Below are positions 42,179 through 53,348 of a stretch of DNA of 54,515 nt, one piece after another. How positions within the stretch are numbered: the first letter of the stretch is position 1; every line of letters starts with the position of its first letter. The translations under genes were made by a program, and so were the position numbers. The DNA lies in the NCBI GenBank assembly GCA_003427395.1, contig BFEA01000530.1:626870-681384 (forward strand), written 5' to 3'. A model generated the notes under the pieces. That model did not search any database. It was given only the letters and a program-made list of their open reading frames with translations, and was not told the origin of the DNA. The DNA comes from Chara braunii. Taxonomy: Eukaryota; Streptophyta; Charophyceae; Charales; Characeae.

Positions 42179-43895
42179 TTACTCAGACCCATTGGAAAGG
42201 GGATCATAACACGAACGACTTGGCCTTCGGGAACGCATCATCAGAATGGCATCTGCCAGGCGGTTGTATCCACTCTCCACCCTGTCCCCAACAGTAGTGG
42301 CAACCCTCTCACGTGCAGCTACGTCCTGCTGCATGAGTTGTGTAGCGAGTTCAGCCTGTTGCTTTGCCACATCACGCGTGGTGTCGCATCGCATCTTGGC
42401 ACACTCTCGATAAATCGTGTGAGTGCAGTTGTGTGGTCGCGCATTGCACCTGTCACGGCTTGCACGCTCGCCTCACGCGCATTGGTGGCTGCTCTTTTCC
42501 GCTTGCCGAGCGTGGGGTGAAAAGCGATCGACCGTGAACCTCCGGACGCACCGCCACTTTCGCCGCCTGGCTCATCGCTCACCCCCTCCGTCTCTCCATC
42601 TGCGTCCGCCATGTCGTCTGTGTTCATCTGTCGTACCGGGTCGTCGCCGCTGTCCCTCAAATACGAGAGGTTGATAGAGTCTGTGTCCTTTTCAACGGAG
42701 TCGATGATGTCATACCAACTTCGATGGAGTACGAGATCGACATTGTACTTTTTATGTTTCGTCGTGTTCATGTCCCAGTAGCTCGGAAGTCCAGACCATT
42801 GCTCATGACACTTCAGTCTCCAGTAGTACTCTATGACTTGGTTGAATTTGTTCTTGCACTGCGCGCGATCGCGATTGAAACCCTTCTCCTTCATGCGCGC
42901 CTCCACGAACTTTCAGAAGTTTCCCTTCACACCTGCCTGTCCGTATGCCTCCGTATCCTTAATCATCAGCAACTTCACGCCATTGCAGAACCGGCACAAC
43001 CACGCAGTCTCGTTCTCCCCCCAGAGGGACATGCGTGACCTTGCTGTCCTTGGGGGCATGCAGCAGGCGAGCTTCGTGCATCACGGACTATTCCCGAACG
43101 GCTCTCGGTAGAGGGACCGCTCCCACCGGCCCGGGTGGGTCTGCGGGCCACAGGCATCGGATTGTCGGATTGGCGACGAGGTGTGCGTGAAGGGGCAGGT
43201 ACATTGCCACCGACATTGCCGGCCGCTGCAATCTCTGTAGCATTATCAGCAGGGGAAATGCCAACCTCAATCTCACGGATTAGGCGGTTCATCACGTACT
43301 CCGATGGAACGTGCTGCTGTGATGCCACACCTGGTGCCGCAAGAGGAAAGCCATCTCCTGGCGGACATGAAGAGGACCCACCTGTCCATCCGGCCGTTTC
43401 TGACACCAGTGATGGGGTGGCAGGCCCCCCCCTCTGTGAAAGAGAAGCATTGCTAACGTGGTTGGCAGAACTGCTGGGCGACAAACCAGAAGACCCACCC
43501 TGACAGTTGTCACGTGGAGGAGGAGAAGGGAAAGTCTTCACCACCAACCCCATAAGAGAAACCAGCAATGGGCTGAATCGGTGTAGAGAACCCAGCCACC
43601 GATGTCCCAGAATCACTTTCTGGGACATCTGCCACCCTGCCCGTGACATCATGTGGTTCTGGAACCTGTGAGGAAGCGGGGTCCCACCATGGAACCCCGC
43701 TAACGACAGGCCTGCAAAGAGCCTCGGGTGTCCTGGGAGGCAGGGATGATGGGACTTGTATACCTGCACACTCTTCCGAGGGCCACTGGGTTTCACTCCC
43801 AGGTAAGTTGGACAACCCACATTCCCAACCAGGTGCAACGGGAAGCTGCGTGGATAGTCCTCATTGTCCACGTGCAGGTGGTGCATTGTGTGCAC
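42179..43895 (-). pseudogene. Trihelix/Myb-SANT-like DNA-binding gene, frame-broken
   Basis: Minus-strand remnants line up N to C. A Pro/Ser-rich region (about 43810-43050; for example VPSEYVMNRLIREIEVGISP) is followed by a trihelix-like domain (about 43040-42760: MSLWGENETAWLCRFCNG, an in-frame TGA at 42915-42913, then VEARMKEKGFNRDRAQCKNK and SGLPSYWDM), an acidic/Gly-Ser linker (42690-42540), a basic GKRKRAATNARE patch, and a helical tail in another frame (42394-42179: VAKQQAELATQLMQQ, NRLADAILMM). The QCKNKF and YWDM signatures suit GT/trihelix-type nuclear factors or the Myb-like protein of PIF/Harbinger transposons; no transposase is seen nearby. At least two frame changes and one stop argue for a pseudogene, though unrecognised introns are possible. 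Confidence 0.6.
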
Positions 43896-44118
43896 GTGGT
43901 GTTCAGTACTGGGATTCCGTATACACTCAGTCCTGTATGCAGGACAGTCCCACCGGATCGCTGCCTGAGGCCATGATAACAGGGCGCTTCAGTGATGGAG
44001 TGAGGTGGAAGCAGAGACGTCACGGCACTGGCTGCCAGAAGCAGCGCACGGGGAGAAGAACAGCCGTGTATATGGCTGATGAGCAACGCCGAAGGTCAAA
44101 CGGCATGCCAACCTCTCC

Positions 44119-44499
44119 GTGAACGTAACAGTGGAGATTCAGAAACGGGCCTCTACATCCCGACAGAGGGAAGGGCATGAAGTGGACATTCAGAAATGGG
44201 CCTCTACATCCCGACAGAGGGAAGGACACGAAGATGGCAAAACAGATGGAAAAGGCGAACATGCCGTGAGACCCATCCGTTTCCACATCTCGATGGGACT
44301 TTCCAGATTAGGAAAGGGCGAACAAGTGGCGGTCCTCAAAGACGTAGATGTACCACATGTATGTGGTCGGATTGCCCGGAGTACAACAAACACCATACCA
44401 TGCATGTTAACAAACCCCAAATACAATCCAAAAAGTCTCATCGCGCAAGTTCGTGGGACCTTCCGTGATCTGCTGACACAGGATGTCATCGGCCTGTAA
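44119..44499 (+). CDS. Unidentified 126-codon ORF with 17-residue repeats
   Basis: Divergent from the trihelix remnant, starting 223 bp from its apparent 5' end (GTG or a later ATG start). A 51-bp direct repeat (44137 and 44188) encodes two copies of a unit like IQKRASTSRQREGHEVD. A following segment (QVAVLKDVDVPHVCGRIA, then TNPKYNPKSLIAQVRG) looks more like a folded protein than chance but matches no family I know. The antisense frame is also open (44190-44489), so the strand is uncertain. Confidence 0.3.
   Translation: MNVTVEIQKRASTSRQREGHEVDIQKWASTSRQREGHEDGKTDGKGEHAVRPIRFHISMGLSRLGKGEQVAVLKDVDVPHVCGRIARSTTNTIPCMLTNPKYNPKSLIAQVRGTFRDLLTQDVIGL
44137..44238. repeat. 51-bp tandem repeat, two copies
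   Basis: ATTCAGAAA.GGGCCTCTAC through GGGAAGG starts at 44137 and 44188. Differences are few and keep frame. Confidence 0.85.
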
Positions 44500-45252
44500 G
44501 ATTTTCGTTTTACAATGACCGACGGCCTTTTTCTGCCTTTTTTCCTTTAAAAGTTAAGGGCCGCTTCGATGCAATATCACCCCCACCTCACGACCTCCTT
44601 GATATTGCGTCCTCGTGGATGCCGAAAAAAAATCAAGCATAATACAAACTGTTTCTTTGTCTCTCATTGGCAGACACATGCCGATATCGGGATAGACAGT
44701 TCCAAATCTTGGCGGCCATTCAGATGACTTTGCGTCGACGGATTGCAGGTGTCACCCTTGGCCACACGTGATCGGAAACCAAACGGCCGCGTGGTAAATA
44801 GTCTGTAGTGGGACATAGCCCCAGTGGCACCTAACTTACACACTGACAACAATTGAAGATTTTTAAATCATAACTGAAAAAGAAATAAATCATATCTGAA
44901 CTTTAAAGTCGCCCAGCAAAAACTTGTGCTTCCGGTTTTCGTTTTTATTATGTGAATAAGAGAGGAGGAGATAAGGAGGAAGAGAGAGTTTGGCGAAGAA
45001 GAAGAGCTTCATCATTTGTCTATGCTGGTGTACATCATCTTCTTCTTCTTTCTTACTTGAAGTTACTTCTTCTTCTTCTTCTAACCCTCTCTCTCCTCTC
45101 AAGTTCATTCATTTCTTTCTGCAATTGGGCGGCATTGTACTATCTGATAAACGTGTATCTCTAAATTGGCCAGGATCATAACAATATGGTTAATAGGTGG
45201 TGTCATTTTCAGTGAATTTTTCACCGAAACTGCCATATTTCCCAAATTGATG

Positions 45253-45283
<31 letters not shown>

Positions 45284-45318
45284 GTTTGTTTGTTTGTTTG
45301 TTTGTTTGTTTTGTTTTG

Positions 45319-45360
<42 letters not shown>

Positions 45361-45745
45361 ATGTGCTTTAGGGTATATCTGTATTCAGTTTCGATGCATT
45401 TGGACCGCTAACGAAAAAGTTGGCAAAAACACCGAATTCGGGAAAAAAAATAGGCAAACTCTGAAAGCTGCTCGGAATAGGTTTTTATAGTACTTGTTAG
45501 GGTTTGTTTGTTTGTTTGTTTGTTTGTTTGTTTGTTTGTTGTTTGTTTGTTTTTTGTTGCCTGTTTGTTTTTTTTCATGTTTGTATTATGAGCTTGCATT
45601 GTTTGTTCACGAAAATTTTCACGACATTGCTTGTGGTGGTGCGGTGAAACCCCCCCGAATTTTTGGCCTGCCATTAACCATCTCTCTCACCAAATCAAAC
45701 TAAAGTTATAAACTGTGTTTTCGTTGAAATTTAGTTTTTTTTTCT
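44500..45745. other. Non-coding, simple-sequence rich
   Basis: T run 45254-45282, then (TTTG)n, TTTTG units and a GT tract to about 45353; a second (GTTT)n at 45503-45552. CTT-rich 45030-45085. No gene. Confidence 0.6.
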
Positions 45746-45916
45746 CATTTCGTAATTTGTACTTGAGTGACCTGAAGAGGTCGTTTTGGCCTGTCGGGGA
45801 AGGCCATTTTTTGGGATGAGTGATCATTCATGAGACTACCACTCGTCCCAAAATATGGCCATTATCGCACAGGGCAGATGACGTCTTCAGGTGACTCAAG
45901 TACGAATTGCGAAATG
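45746..45916. repeat. 171-nt imperfect foldback (77-nt arms, 17-nt loop)
   Basis: 45746-45822 pairs with 45840-45916. The outer 33 bp (TTTCG.AATT.GTACTTGAG, ACCTGAAGA) have about three mismatches, the inner ~15 bp (GGCCAT.TTTTGGGA.GAGTG) about two, with a bubble between. It may be a MITE/foldback element or a hairpin RNA precursor; flanking target duplication is not evident. Confidence 0.7.
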
Positions 45917-48900
45917 GGAAAACACTCAATTTTCATGAAAATGCAGTTCAAAAGAGGCGAGATCGAACAAAGTGAAGCAATCAGTAGATCAAACAAAGTG
46001 AAGCAATCAGTAATAAATACTAAAGTTATCCAAAGAGCGAAAGAAAACCTATTGCATGAAAACAAACTGTAACAACTATATTCGCACAAGGAATCATCCG
46101 AGCGAATGTTCTGAGAACAACCTCAAAACAGGACAGCGGCTGCCAACCACTCGTTCGAATATCCACAGAACAGAGAAAAACCGACGGAAGGCACCATCAT
46201 AGGGAGCAGCGCTATGCATAGAAGGCAACCAACTAGTGCGCTGGCAGTCTCGAATATCCCAATTGGGGGGAACCCTTAAACAGCCAGTACATGGGCCCGG
46301 GCTTGCAGAACATTGCGAGTTGCCCACTGCGAACTTTTCGGGGCTTGGTGTTCCCGGACCACAACACCATCATGGCTGGTGGCAGCCAGAAAAGGAAAAA
46401 AGTGCGCTGCTGGCGGTTCCGAACAGCTCGGCGCGCAGTGCACCGCCTCCAGGCCCGGGTGTACCGGTGTGCTTTAATATGGCAAATAAGTTGAAATAAC
46501 CCGATCATCTCTTCAGAGTAATTCCAATGCCAGCGTTCACTCACGGATAACTCTTATTCCTATGGGATGGCAGTCCCTCTCAAAGTGATCCGAAGGCTGA
46601 CCACCCTGTCAGCCAGCCACCATCTGCCGACATGTGAAAGCGCCTTTCACAACATCAGCACAACTGGGTTGCCACACCGCAAACTGAAACTCCACCATAG
46701 AAGGCAGGACCACCTCCCTTCCCGGTATGACCTCATGAAGACCCCATGGCCCTGCGTGCAATCCTACTGCAGACTTCCAGGATCAACCAACACGGCTCCG
46801 AATCGCATTAACCAATGATAACATCAGCGAAGAACTAGGGAAAGGGAGGAAGATTGGTCCATATCAACTGTGCTTCCTATATCAATGCCAACCTTACGTA
46901 AAACAAGAAATCCTGAAGCGTCAGAGTTCAACAACGACTAATCTATGTCCCTCGCAAAACTAGTTGATTATTTCCGGAAGAAGGGTGCCGTTTTCCTAAG
47001 CACTACAAGCAATAAGCAGGATTCATGCGAAGAATGGACAGTGGCCCCCAAAGCGCCAGGAAGGAAATGCACGGAGCGGCAATCCTGGAAGATGTGTGGC
47101 ATGAGAAAAAGTTATGGGAGCACCATGCTTGCAAGGGATGGGTTACCGCATTCTTGGCGGAGCGAGGACCAATCCGAAAACCCGCAAAATGCTCGTTAAA
47201 AATATACACTCGTGGAGAGGGCCTACTTTTAAGAATAGCACAGAGGGGGAAGACAGAGAGAGTGTGGAAGATAACAAGATGGGGGCAAGAGGCACCTAGA
47301 ATTCAGAGGGACCGGTAGGGAGATTTTTTTTTATTTTTTATTTTTTTCTTTCTTTTTTTTTTTTTTTGGGTAGGGGGCAGTGGTGAGCAAATGCCCAGCT
47401 CACCATGCGGCGAAACCAGTTTGGGAGACGTGTGACTTGAGTGGGTAGTCGAGACTGCCGCCCACACAGATGTGCAGTCCAGCCTGTAGCTACGACCCTG
47501 GGAGGATGACCGCTAAGTTGCTAACAAACATACGTTGTGTTAGGGAGGTCACTGCAACTTTGAAGTCAGTGGTATTGGTACAAATATGTTCGGTTTCTCG
47601 ATTTTTTCTCTGCTTACCATCGTGATTGTTTTACCTGTGAGCCCTAGTTCATACACCTAAAAAATGGCTAGGCTTGTATCCGTCCTTGAATATGCTTTGA
47701 AGCGCAGGGCTGCTGGGGACACCTCTTGAATTTTCAATGTAGCCCATTCTCCCTTTTTTCCATGTTCTATTCTTGTTCAAAAGCGACCTCCAGGCTATCG
47801 GCACACTGTCTATTACCTCCTCCAAGTTTTTTTCTGTAGGTGGTGGTGCCCCCTCAGGACCGGTCTTAAACCGCTAGTACACGGCCCCAGCCTTGCAGAA
47901 AGTTTTTGTCGCCACAAGCAAAACTCGGAGGCCCGCGCGGCCATGCCTGCCGTTGAAAAAAAAATCGACGGCCTCGGAAGTGTTGGGGGTTTCATGCTGA
48001 CACCTGCAGGCCAATATATGGTTTACTGGTGCTTTAAGTCATTCTCCATTTTCCATCTCTAGTTCTCATCGTTCCATACATGGTTACCAGGCCGAACGTT
48101 CGGGGGCCCCATGGCTATCCCTGAACGTTCGGGTGTTCGGGGTCCCGTTCGGGGGTCGAACCTGAAGGGATTCGGCCCCCGCTAAAACTTATTTCGGGGC
48201 CTAAAAAATATTTTTTTTTTGTTGAATTTGTTTTTGCACGTTCTATAGGACATGCAATACACGCATATAAATTTTCAAGGCATTTTGCTGAACCCAAAAA
48301 AAAAGAAAAATCGTCAAAGATGGCGGTGTTAAAACGTGCTCGGCTACTCAGTTTTTTTTTCTTTCAGTTTTCAGTGTTTCACTTTTTGTTGTGATTTTAT
48401 TTTGGTGCCTCAAATATTTTATTATTTTTTGAAACTTTTTGCATGAGTTTTGTATTATGTGAAGTACGCATATGTAAAGGTGCAGGGCATTTGGCTATGC
48501 CAAAAAGAAATGAAAAATCGCCAAAGATGGCGGTGTCGAAAACGGGCTTGCGCACTCACTAGTTTTAATTCTCTAATTTCTCTTTTTATTTTTTCTTATT
48601 TTTCTAAATTTTCTTATTAGAGGGCTGAGGGGCGCACGAAATATGCGCTAACGTAGCGGTGATAGCGGCGGTGGCGGCGCCCGGTCGTCGGAGGCGGCTG
48701 TGTAGGTTGCCACGTCGAGACATGTGGACGCTGATCTTTCACGTGGCGCCTACCCTGCCAGGCACCATAGCTGTGTGAGAGCTATGGCGACAGTGCCCTG
48801 GCGTAGCCTTGCCCTTGAGTGGGGAGGGAGTGCCTTGCACTCTTACGCCATGGCATCCTGGCAGCTCCACACTCCATACCTGACATCTATACCAACCTTT

Positions 48901-50349
48901 ATACCTAATAGGATCTAGACACCAGAGGAGCCGTCTTCCCCTCAAGCCTTTTGCCGGAAAGGAGGGGCTCCTTTTTCAACATCCAAAGGCCGGGCGCGGG
49001 ACATTCAGGACACACTATCTCGATTGCCTCGGTCGTTAGGAAAGCATGGATGGCGGAGCGGCGCATCTGGACGCAGTGGGAGAGCGTGCGGCTGCGGTGG
49101 CAGCGCTTCGGCATGTCCAAGGGTTACAGCAAGTCTCGGTCGACCTATCTATGTCGCAAGCAAGTCTGAGGTTCATATACTTCATGCTTTGTCTTATTCA
49201 CTTAAATTGGTTGCCACTTTCGTTCTTTACAGTTTTCTAAGTTCTTCGTCCCCCGTGTATGGTGTAGTTTGAAGGCCTTTGTATTGAGTGCCTACGAATG
49301 ATTGAGATATCTGTTGGAACATCTGCACAGGGCTTTCCCTCGTGTGATTGATGGCTTTAGTTCGTAGTTTTGTTTTGGGACCGCTCCTACTGTTTTCCCG
49401 TTTATCGCTTGTATTGGTATGGGGTTTTCACGTATGATGGAGATTACAGAGTCTCGATATTCTTAAGCGTGCTCTCTGTCGACGTTACAGATGAATGCAT
49501 CTCGGGCTTGGGCATGTGTATGTCTTCTAGCTCCTGGTCAAATCCTCCAGGCAGTATGTGTCCATGCCGCTGCCTTTGCGCTGTTTTTTTTTCTCTGTGT
49601 CCATACATAGTATGATCGATCCTCTTGATGTTAGTATGATCGATCCTCTTGATGTTTCTTTTCCAACATTCCCTTCTGACGTGTGTCTACACTGAAAAGG
49701 TTCCATTTCTTCAAGGATTGTCTTTTGCTATCCGATCTAGACACACAGTTGGAGACTACTGTCTGAGGGCAAAAAATCTCACGACTTCTCCACCGGTTTT
49801 GCCGTGGCCAGCAGTTAGGTCTTTAGACTACCGCATTCTCTGCCTTGCTGTGCATTCTAGCTGGGCTGTGTTCTCGTCTATTGTCCGCTTTGGTGTTGAA
49901 TGTTTACGTATGATTGAGATTCACAGACTCTCGATACTCTTAAGCGCTGGGATACGTTTGCAATAGTTTGGGGCGATACTCACAGGGTAGGGGGATGACA
50001 TGAGAGACCCGGTGAAGAGCAAACTAGAGTTGTATCCGTTGGGTGCGTGGTGGGAAACCCGCCTAGGCAACAAAGGCTCTTTACAGCGTTATGGATAGAG
50101 AGGTTGAGAGGGTAACCCTAATGTCTATTTCTCCCTCCCAGCTTTTAGTTATCGAGATTCCTTTTTCCTAGTTTGATAAATGTCGGAATTTGGTTTGGTT
50201 GTTTTTTAATCTTTTATTTCTCCGGAGAGTCGGAGACAATATTAGTACGCCTAGTTTAAATTTAGTACGTACTTGGTTTGAAATTTGGAATTGAATTGTA
50301 CCTATGAACTTAGTTTGCCTTGGAAATAATTTTAGGGTTAAAACCTAGG
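45917..50349. other. Non-coding repeat debris, no gene recognised
   Basis: 45965-46012: a 25-bp direct repeat (AAACAAAGTGAAGCAATCAG). 46282-46320 and 47868-47905 share GTACA.GG.CCC.G.CTTGCAGAA, members of one dispersed repeat. 47325-47368: T-rich. 48200-48560: a ~220-bp tandem pair (each AATCG.CAAAGATGGCGGTGT, at 48310 and 48518). 49609-49655: GTATGATCGATCCTCTTGAT twice. 49436-49480 resembles 49906-49950. Frames such as 46567-46818 and 47025-47318 have no recognisable features. Confidence 0.5.
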
Positions 50350-50409
50350 CTACCAGCCGGGCCGCCCGGGTCCCGGATGGCCAGCCCGTGCAAGGATCGG
50401 GTAAGGTCC

Positions 50410-50446
<37 letters not shown>

Positions 50447-50610
50447 ACAAAAAACTATGTTATGCAGAAAAATAAACTGAACAACTTTTGCCTCAGGGTC
50501 ACATCGAAATTCTTCATCAAATTTAAAATAAAAAATAAATTTCAAAAATATTTTATTTATTTTAATTATTTTGGCCCGGCCGGGCAAGTGACCCCGGGCC
50601 ACTCTGGTAG
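50350..50610. mobile_element. ~260-bp element with GC-rich inverted ends and internal A30
   Basis: Starts CTACCAGCCGGGCCGCCCGGG and ends CCCCGGGCCACTCTGGTAG. The CTACCAG/CTGGTAG ends are exact inverted repeats, followed by CCGGG-rich sequence on both sides. An A run (50412-50441) and AT-rich DNA fill the middle. It could be a MITE or a retroposon with its poly(A) inside; I cannot decide. Confidence 0.4.
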
Positions 50611-50668
50611 AACTGTAAAATTTTCGTGAATTGCCTTGTGCGTTTTCGAGATTTGCAGATTATAATTC

Positions 50669-50750
50669 GTAGTACTTTGCCAATAGTGTTTCAATCTAAG
50701 AAACATGCCGTAGTACTTTGCCAATAGTGTTTCAATCTAAGAAACATGCC
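50669..50750. repeat. 41-bp perfect tandem duplication
   Basis: 50669-50709 and 50710-50750 are the same 41 bases (GTAGTACTTTGCCAATAGTG and on). No coding role. Confidence 0.9.
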
Positions 50751-50872
50751 GGCGTTCTCCTGCACAGCAAGGATATTCTATTATAGGCTGAAGGAATGGA
50801 CAGTTTTGTCATGATTAGTTCAGCCACCTTTTCTGTGCTTCAAGGCTATTTTGAGGAGCTTTTCTTCCTTTT

Positions 50873-51019
50873 GAGGCTGAGTGGTCTTGGGACGCTGGAC
50901 CCGGTTTCCAGCAGGTTTTTTCCTTGGTAACACCGGGTAGAATTGTGAGGTCCCCGGCCTCGACCACTTCTGATTTGAATTATAAAGTGACAACTTCTCA
51001 AAAAAAAAAAAAAAAAAAA
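50873..51019 (+). mobile_element. tRNA-derived SINE-like retroposon with poly(A) tail
   Basis: GGCTGAGTGGTCTTGGGACG resembles the D-arm/A-box of tRNA-Leu or -Ser. GCTGGA-CCCGGTT-TCCAGC (50894-50912) forms a perfect 6-bp anticodon-like arm with a 7-nt loop. A ~90-nt body follows, then A20 (51000-51019). A clear B box is missing, so Pol III activity is doubtful. Length (~147 nt) fits plant SINEs. Confidence 0.5.
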
Positions 51020-51097
51020 TTTTTTTTAGTTTTTTTTTTTTTTTTTTTTTTTAATGTCAATTTTGGTAAGGAATTTGGATGTAATGCTCAGGCAAAT

Positions 51098-51646
51098 TTA
51101 TTTATTTGCAAATTGAGTGTGTGAGACGTTTGGGTGAAAGTTTTTGGAAAGTTTCACAGCCATATGATCGTATACCTCGATGCCTTTGACTTTCAGGTGT
51201 TCATCCCAGATCTCAGATTGTTCCAACTGGTAGGCGTCCCGTTTGGCAAGGTATTTCCTCCTGATGGGGCCCCAGACCAAGTTTGAGATAGGGTGGTTGT
51301 TCATCCGCATCTCAGCATATTCGATTTTACGAATCAAGCCTTGCTCCTTATCCTTCCGCTTAGCAGCCAGGATCCGGGAAAAATTACTCAGATGCCTGGA
51401 AAAAACTCGAACACCCGAGTCCCAACATGCGTCCTTCGAAGGAAAGGAGTCTGCATTTGCCTCCCAATCCTTCCAGAAACGCGTCATCCATTCTACCACT
51501 CCTGGATCCTGAAGGATGTGCGTATTCAACCTAAAATAGTCAGGGCCTCTTTCCAGTTTTTGAGCATTGAGGGTAGCGATGACAGGTTTACGGTCAGATG
51601 TGGGATTTTGTGTTTCGTCAATCTGCACAGTGGCATGCAAGACCAA
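51098..51646 (-). pseudogene. LINE ORF2 endonuclease C-terminus and EN-RT linker
   Basis: ATVQIDETQNPTSDRKPVIA contains the last EN motif; the family's SDH catalytic His is Arg (SDR) here. The rest (DYFRLNTHILQDPGVVEWMT and a long charged helical region) is the linker that precedes RT in plant LINEs. The stop at 51098 comes before any RT motif. It is in the same frame as the N-terminal half, but intervening sequence has shifted frames and stops. Confidence 0.75.
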
Positions 51647-51898
51647 AGGTGAGAGTAGAAACAGAAATCTAGTCTTCTACTGATTGTGTTTGTCCCTTCT
51701 CGAACATGCGAAAAGCAGGTGTATCCTGACCTACCTGGATGATGAGAGGATAGGGTTCAATTAGATCCAAATCAGACATTAAATCCATCAAGGCTATCAC
51801 GTCCCACCCTCCCCAAACTCCCTCCTGTGTATCGATCGTTGTGTTTCAATCACTTGCAATTACGAGGTGGTCACACACCGGGTAAACAGCGGGAGGTC

Positions 51899-52279
51899 TT
51901 AAAAAAACACAGCACATTCGGCCAGGTCTGTCGGAGCATAGACCGAAACAATGATCCATTCCTGATTCTCGATCCACAGTTTAATCCACGCCCATCTTCC
52001 CCAAAGATCAGCACAAAAATCAATTATTTCTGCATGTAGATTCCTGTGAACTAGGATTGCAACTCCCCTTTTTGAGCCTCTGGCTGGCGACGAAATTTGC
52101 GGGTCGTCCCACGATGATCCCAACTCAACGATCTTATCCTCCGAGAGTTTACTTTCCTGGATACGTAAAACATTGATCCTACACTCATGCATCCAACTCT
52201 TTAGCCGGCCTTTCTTATTTCCGTCTGCCGAATCCACTAGCCCACATACATTCCAAGTGGCCAATCTAAGTCTACCCAT
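51899..52279 (-). pseudogene. LINE ORF2 endonuclease, N-terminal half
   Basis: MGRLRLATWNVCGL carries the conserved catalytic Asn, and RINVLRIQESKL the conserved metal-binding Glu. GSKRGVAILVHR and WIIVSVYAPT are further EEP (exonuclease-endonuclease-phosphatase) signatures. In active LINEs this domain nicks target DNA for target-primed reverse transcription. The frame ends in a T7 run (sense strand), after which the EN sequence continues in another frame (about 51890-51660: HLVIASD, stop, NTTIDTQEGVWGGWD). Confidence 0.8.
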
Positions 52280-53300
52280 TAGGGGCTACTGCTCCAGCAG
52301 CTTGGATCTGGGAGACGTCAGTAGGAGTCGAGGATGGACAGGCTTCTGTTCAAAAACATTTCAGAAAAGGGGAGTCCAATTTCTTATGCATCCCCAACTT
52401 CACATTTAGATCAAACAGGAATTCCGCCGTCACAGAGGGGGAGACTTTTATCCGGCGCAATTCCGGTTTCCTCCCTTCCAGAAGCCAGGTCAACGGGAGG
52501 AGTCGGAGACCTTCCTGCTACAACTGCTCTAGTTGGCCTGGAAGCAGAGCAGTTCCCCACCAATTGATGGAATAATCGGGGCCATGTTTGGAGGGGATTC
52601 TTCACGGAGGAGGGGGCGCAGCGCTACCGGGAGCGCTGCGCCCCGGTAGCATCAATCATCAATCAAGGTTACCGCCACGGAGAGGAGCCGCGCGCGCTGG
52701 AAAACTGCACGCAGCAAGGAAAATAGCGCGCACGCGCTCGACGATTGCGCGCGATTGGGCGCGCGCCCTGAGCTCAAAATTGGACCACCGGTGGTCTATG
52801 TTGAGGAGCTGAGGTGGTCCAAATTTCAGATGAAATGGTCGAGTGGATCATGAGATATCGAAGATTTAGGGTGCGCCATGAAATTCGAGTGTGTCGGGCG
52901 ACAAGGACGACGGGGGCAGGGGACTGCACCTAGCACACACGCCGTGAGCCTAGGTCCTGGTCTTCGCCACGTCACTGGTTGACGTGTCCAGGGGACCGCC
53001 CCGTTTCACTGGGTCCACGCAAGATTCCCGCGCCGCCACGTAGCAAGGTGAAGTGGCAACAAGGCGCTTGAGGGAGATTGCAGTGGAGATAGCCCAAGGT
53101 GACATGGAAGTGTGTAATTCATAGTCTGAAGTACGCCAAGCTTGCAGATCGGAGTTGTCACAGCAAGGAGCGTGGCCCGTCATTAAGCTCGAGTTCGTCA
53201 ACACTATCAGCAAGTCGTCATCAAGATTATTAGTCGTCATCACTTGCGGCAAGGCGATCGTCATCAACATAATGGATAAGTAGCTGACATCCTCATCATC
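52280..53300. other. Non-coding; possible LINE ORF1 remnant at 52411-52605
   Basis: A 64-codon minus-strand frame with Pro/Arg/Ser-rich composition lies just upstream of the LINE ORF2 start and could be an ORF1 tail, but has no motif. 52720-52765 is rich in GCGCGC. Confidence 0.3.
52613..52650. other. 13-bp GC hairpin overlapping a second inverted repeat
   Basis: GGGGCGCAGCGCT (52613-52625) pairs perfectly with 52632-52644 around a 6-nt loop ACCGGG. GCTACCGG (52623-52630) also pairs with CCGGTAGC (52643-52650), so two mutually exclusive stems are possible. Confidence 0.8.
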
Positions 53301-53348
53301 ATTACATCTCTATGTGTGTTTAGTCATTACTATAGTGATTTTCACGAT

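Larger units (their letters stand above)
51030..52279 (-). mobile_element. L1-like LINE fragment with endonuclease remnants, no reverse transcriptase
   Basis: Reads on the minus strand from the ORF2 start (ATG 52279) through an EEP endonuclease domain to a linker, then a T run on the plus strand (51030-51052) that is a poly(A) tail in the element's sense. RT is absent. Usual LINE decay removes the 5' end; here the 3' half is missing but a tail is present, which suggests premature polyadenylation before insertion or internal deletion. Multiple stops and frame changes show it is dead. Confidence 0.75.

Noticed and set aside
47025-47318. 97-codon basic frame
   Set aside because: No recognisable motif and flanked by repeat debris; not better than chance in this composition.
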